Positions 32,374 to 33,628 of a DNA stretch of 33,628 nucleotides are shown here, in pieces. How positions within the stretch are numbered: position 1 is the first letter of the stretch; every line of letters starts with the position of its first letter. Origin of the DNA: an uncultured Prevotellaceae bacterium (lineage in GTDB: Bacteria > Bacteroidota > Bacteroidia > Bacteroidales > Bacteroidaceae); assembly GCA_900314335.1 (NCBI GenBank), contig OMUV01000090.1, positions 1 through 33,628 on the forward strand, in the 5' to 3' direction. The notes beneath the pieces were generated by a model. That model searched no databases, had not been told where the DNA came from, and saw only the letters and a list, made by a program, of their open reading frames with translations. Both the position numbers and the translations under genes were made by a program.

Positions 32374-32381
32374 TAAGTTTG
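32374..32381 (+). promoter_or_regulatory. Possible -7 promoter box of the GH43 gene
   Basis: TAAGTTTG matches TAnnTTTG directly after the LRR stop codon, about 46 nt before the GH43 ATG. No -33 TTTG lies at the expected distance, so read-through from the LRR gene is an alternative. Confidence 0.3.
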
Positions 32382-32427
32382 GAATATCCGGAATAACAAA
32401 ACTCATACGGAAAGGATATTACGCGAT

Positions 32428-33468
32428 ATGTACAGGAAGATTTATATATTATTCATTTCGCTCTTTGTCTTTGCTGCCGCTCAGGCCGACAACTCAATCA
32501 AGCGACTCGTCTTCTCCAACCCGATAATCCCTACGTCGGTGCCCGATCCCTGCATCATCAAGGCCGGCGACGGATATTTCTACCTCTACGGCACAGAGGA
32601 TCATCACAATGTGCCTATCTACCGCTCCCGTAACCTTGTCGACTGGCTCTTCATCGGCACGGCGTTCACCAACGCTACCCGCCCGCGCACAGTGAGCCCC
32701 TATGTCAAGTACACCTACAGCGACGGCTCTACCAAGAGCCCTATGATCTGGGCGCCGGACATTGCGCACATCGGCGACAAGTATGTGCTCTATTACGCCA
32801 TCGGCGTGTGGGGCGACCTTCAGAAGAGCGGCATCGGTGTGGCCTGGGCCGACAGTCCCGAGGGGCCGTTCATAGACGGCGGAGCCCTTTTCCTGAGCGA
32901 AGATATCGGTGTCTCCAACTCTATCGACGCCCAGTATGTCTCGGACGGCGGGAAGAACTATCTCGTGTGGGGCTCCTTCAAGGGCATCTATATTATCCAG
33001 CTCACCGACGATGGTCTGCATCTCATGCCCGGCGCTGCGAAGCAGCAGATAGCCGGTACGCTGACCGAGGGCTCGTATATTTATAAGCGTGGCGGCTACT
33101 ATTATCTCTTCGGCTCGGCAGGCTCCTGCTGCTCGGGCGCAAACAGTACGTACCATGTGGTAGTGGGGCGCGCCACAAGTCTTCTCGGTCCTTACCTCGA
33201 TAAGAGCGGCAACAAAATGCTCAATAATAAGGCCGAACTGGTGGTGAGCGGCGATGATTTTGTGGCCGGTCCGGGCCACAACGCCGAGATCGTGGAGGAC
33301 GACAAGGGACAGACATGGATGCCCATGCACGGCTATCCCAAGGCCGATGCCGGCAAGGGACGCTGTGTCTATCTCGTACAGATAAAATGGAAGGACAACT
33401 GGCCCTATGTAGAGGGCGGTGTTCTGCCTCAGACAGCTGAGGCTCCTTATTTCAAAAATTCAAAATAA
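32428..33468 (+). CDS. Glycoside hydrolase family 43, arabinanase-like, secreted
   Basis: Five-bladed beta-propeller glycosidase of 346 residues, with a signal peptide (about residues 1-20, ending AAAQA). The three acidic active-site residues of the family are visible: base D40 (SVPDPCII), pKa-modulating D167 (NSIDAQY) and acid E214 (LTEGSYIY). The motif GSAGSCCSGANSTY is also typical of the arabinan-acting subgroup. Activity on alpha-1,5-arabinan or related side chains is likely but the substrate is not proven. A second GH43 gene starts 5 bp after its stop codon. Confidence 0.9.
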   Translation: MYRKIYILFISLFVFAAAQADNSIKRLVFSNPIIPTSVPDPCIIKAGDGYFYLYGTEDHHNVPIYRSRNLVDWLFIGTAFTNATRPRTVSPYVKYTYSDGSTKSPMIWAPDIAHIGDKYVLYYAIGVWGDLQKSGIGVAWADSPEGPFIDGGALFLSEDIGVSNSIDAQYVSDGGKNYLVWGSFKGIYIIQLTDDGLHLMPGAAKQQIAGTLTEGSYIYKRGGYYYLFGSAGSCCSGANSTYHVVVGRATSLLGPYLDKSGNKMLNNKAELVVSGDDFVAGPGHNAEIVEDDKGQTWMPMHGYPKADAGKGRCVYLVQIKWKDNWPYVEGGVLPQTAEAPYFKNSK

Positions 33469-33473
33469 AGGCA

Positions 33474-33628
33474 ATGCTTATGAACAAGAAGATATTGCTT
33501 ACTCTCTGCCTCTCTCTGGCAGTGATGTCCTCATGGGGCGACTCGGCTATCAAGCGCCTGGTCTTTACAAACCCCATCATCGCTTCGTCGGTGCCTGACC
33601 CGTGTATCATCAAGGCCGACGACGGCTA
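33474..33628 (+). CDS. Second GH43 glycosidase, truncated by window end
   Basis: Only the first 51 residues are inside the window. After a signal peptide (MNKKILLTLCLSLAVMSSWG) comes AIKRLVFTNPIIASSVPDP, which matches 23 of 28 positions of the preceding gene over the segment ending at GY, including the catalytic Asp of VPDP. It is therefore a close paralogue by tandem duplication. Two in-frame ATGs are possible, 33474 and 33480; AAAGG at 33467-33471 lies too near the first and at a normal distance from the second, so 33480 may be the true start. Confidence 0.85.
   Translation, partial: MLMNKKILLTLCLSLAVMSSWGDSAIKRLVFTNPIIASSVPDPCIIKADDG

Overview
The window looks like a chromosomal segment of a gut-type Bacteroidales bacterium, probably near Muribaculaceae, Prevotellaceae or Porphyromonadaceae. 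The evidence is type IX secretion genes in the order FAH-family gene, porU, porV, ispF (the order I recall from Porphyromonas gingivalis PG0025-PG0028), a complete moxR/Bat aerotolerance cluster, promoters of the Bacteroidales form TTTG-N19-21-TAnnTTTG, few Shine-Dalgarno sites, a BspA-like leucine-rich-repeat protein and GH43 glycosidases. Species assignment is inference.

Layout. 1-524 is non-coding and opens with a copy of an interspersed repeat. 525-6802 (+) carries a degenerate FAH-fold protein, the T9SS sortase PorU, the T9SS outer-membrane protein PorV and, after a terminator, IspF. 6803-7838 is a gap with two more repeat copies. 7839-8954 (-) is a two-gene peroxide operon, gpx then an OhrR-like MarR repressor, with a palindrome centred on the -33 box. 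9161-10165 (-) holds a DEDDh exonuclease and a PaaI-type thioesterase. 10346-19479 (-) is one tightly packed run: moxR, DUF58, an unnamed membrane protein, batA, batB, batC, batD, batE and probably a PAP2 phosphatase, driven by a canonical promoter just upstream of moxR. 19480-20642 is another long gap with a repeat copy and then the structured leader of rplM. 20643-23611 (+) is rplM-rpsI-rpsB-tsf, and 23882-28367 (+) is DUF177-rpmF-fabH-era-der-lipoprotein. guaD (-) follows, then a gap with the fifth repeat copy, dapA, a secreted LRR protein and two tandem GH43 genes, the second cut by the window end.

How it works together. The left part serves protein export to the surface (PorU cleaves C-terminal signals and PorV shuttles substrates). 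The Bat cluster and the peroxide operon both point to envelope and oxidative-stress maintenance in an anaerobe. The central plus-strand block is housekeeping: ribosomal proteins, elongation factor, ribosome-assembly GTPases and fatty-acid initiation. The right end is amino-acid biosynthesis and secreted glycan-related functions.

The most unusual item is a family of five roughly 120-175 bp elements, all in gene-free stretches. Each has a 34-nt near-palindrome (arms beginning TACATTTGAG) and conserved flanks that can form further hairpins. The four copies with an intact stem share a T-G wobble in one orientation, which suggests an RNA-level structure. Other points of interest are the FAH-fold protein without its catalytic residues, the operator arrangement at gpx-ohrR, and the roughly 200-nt leader of rplM.
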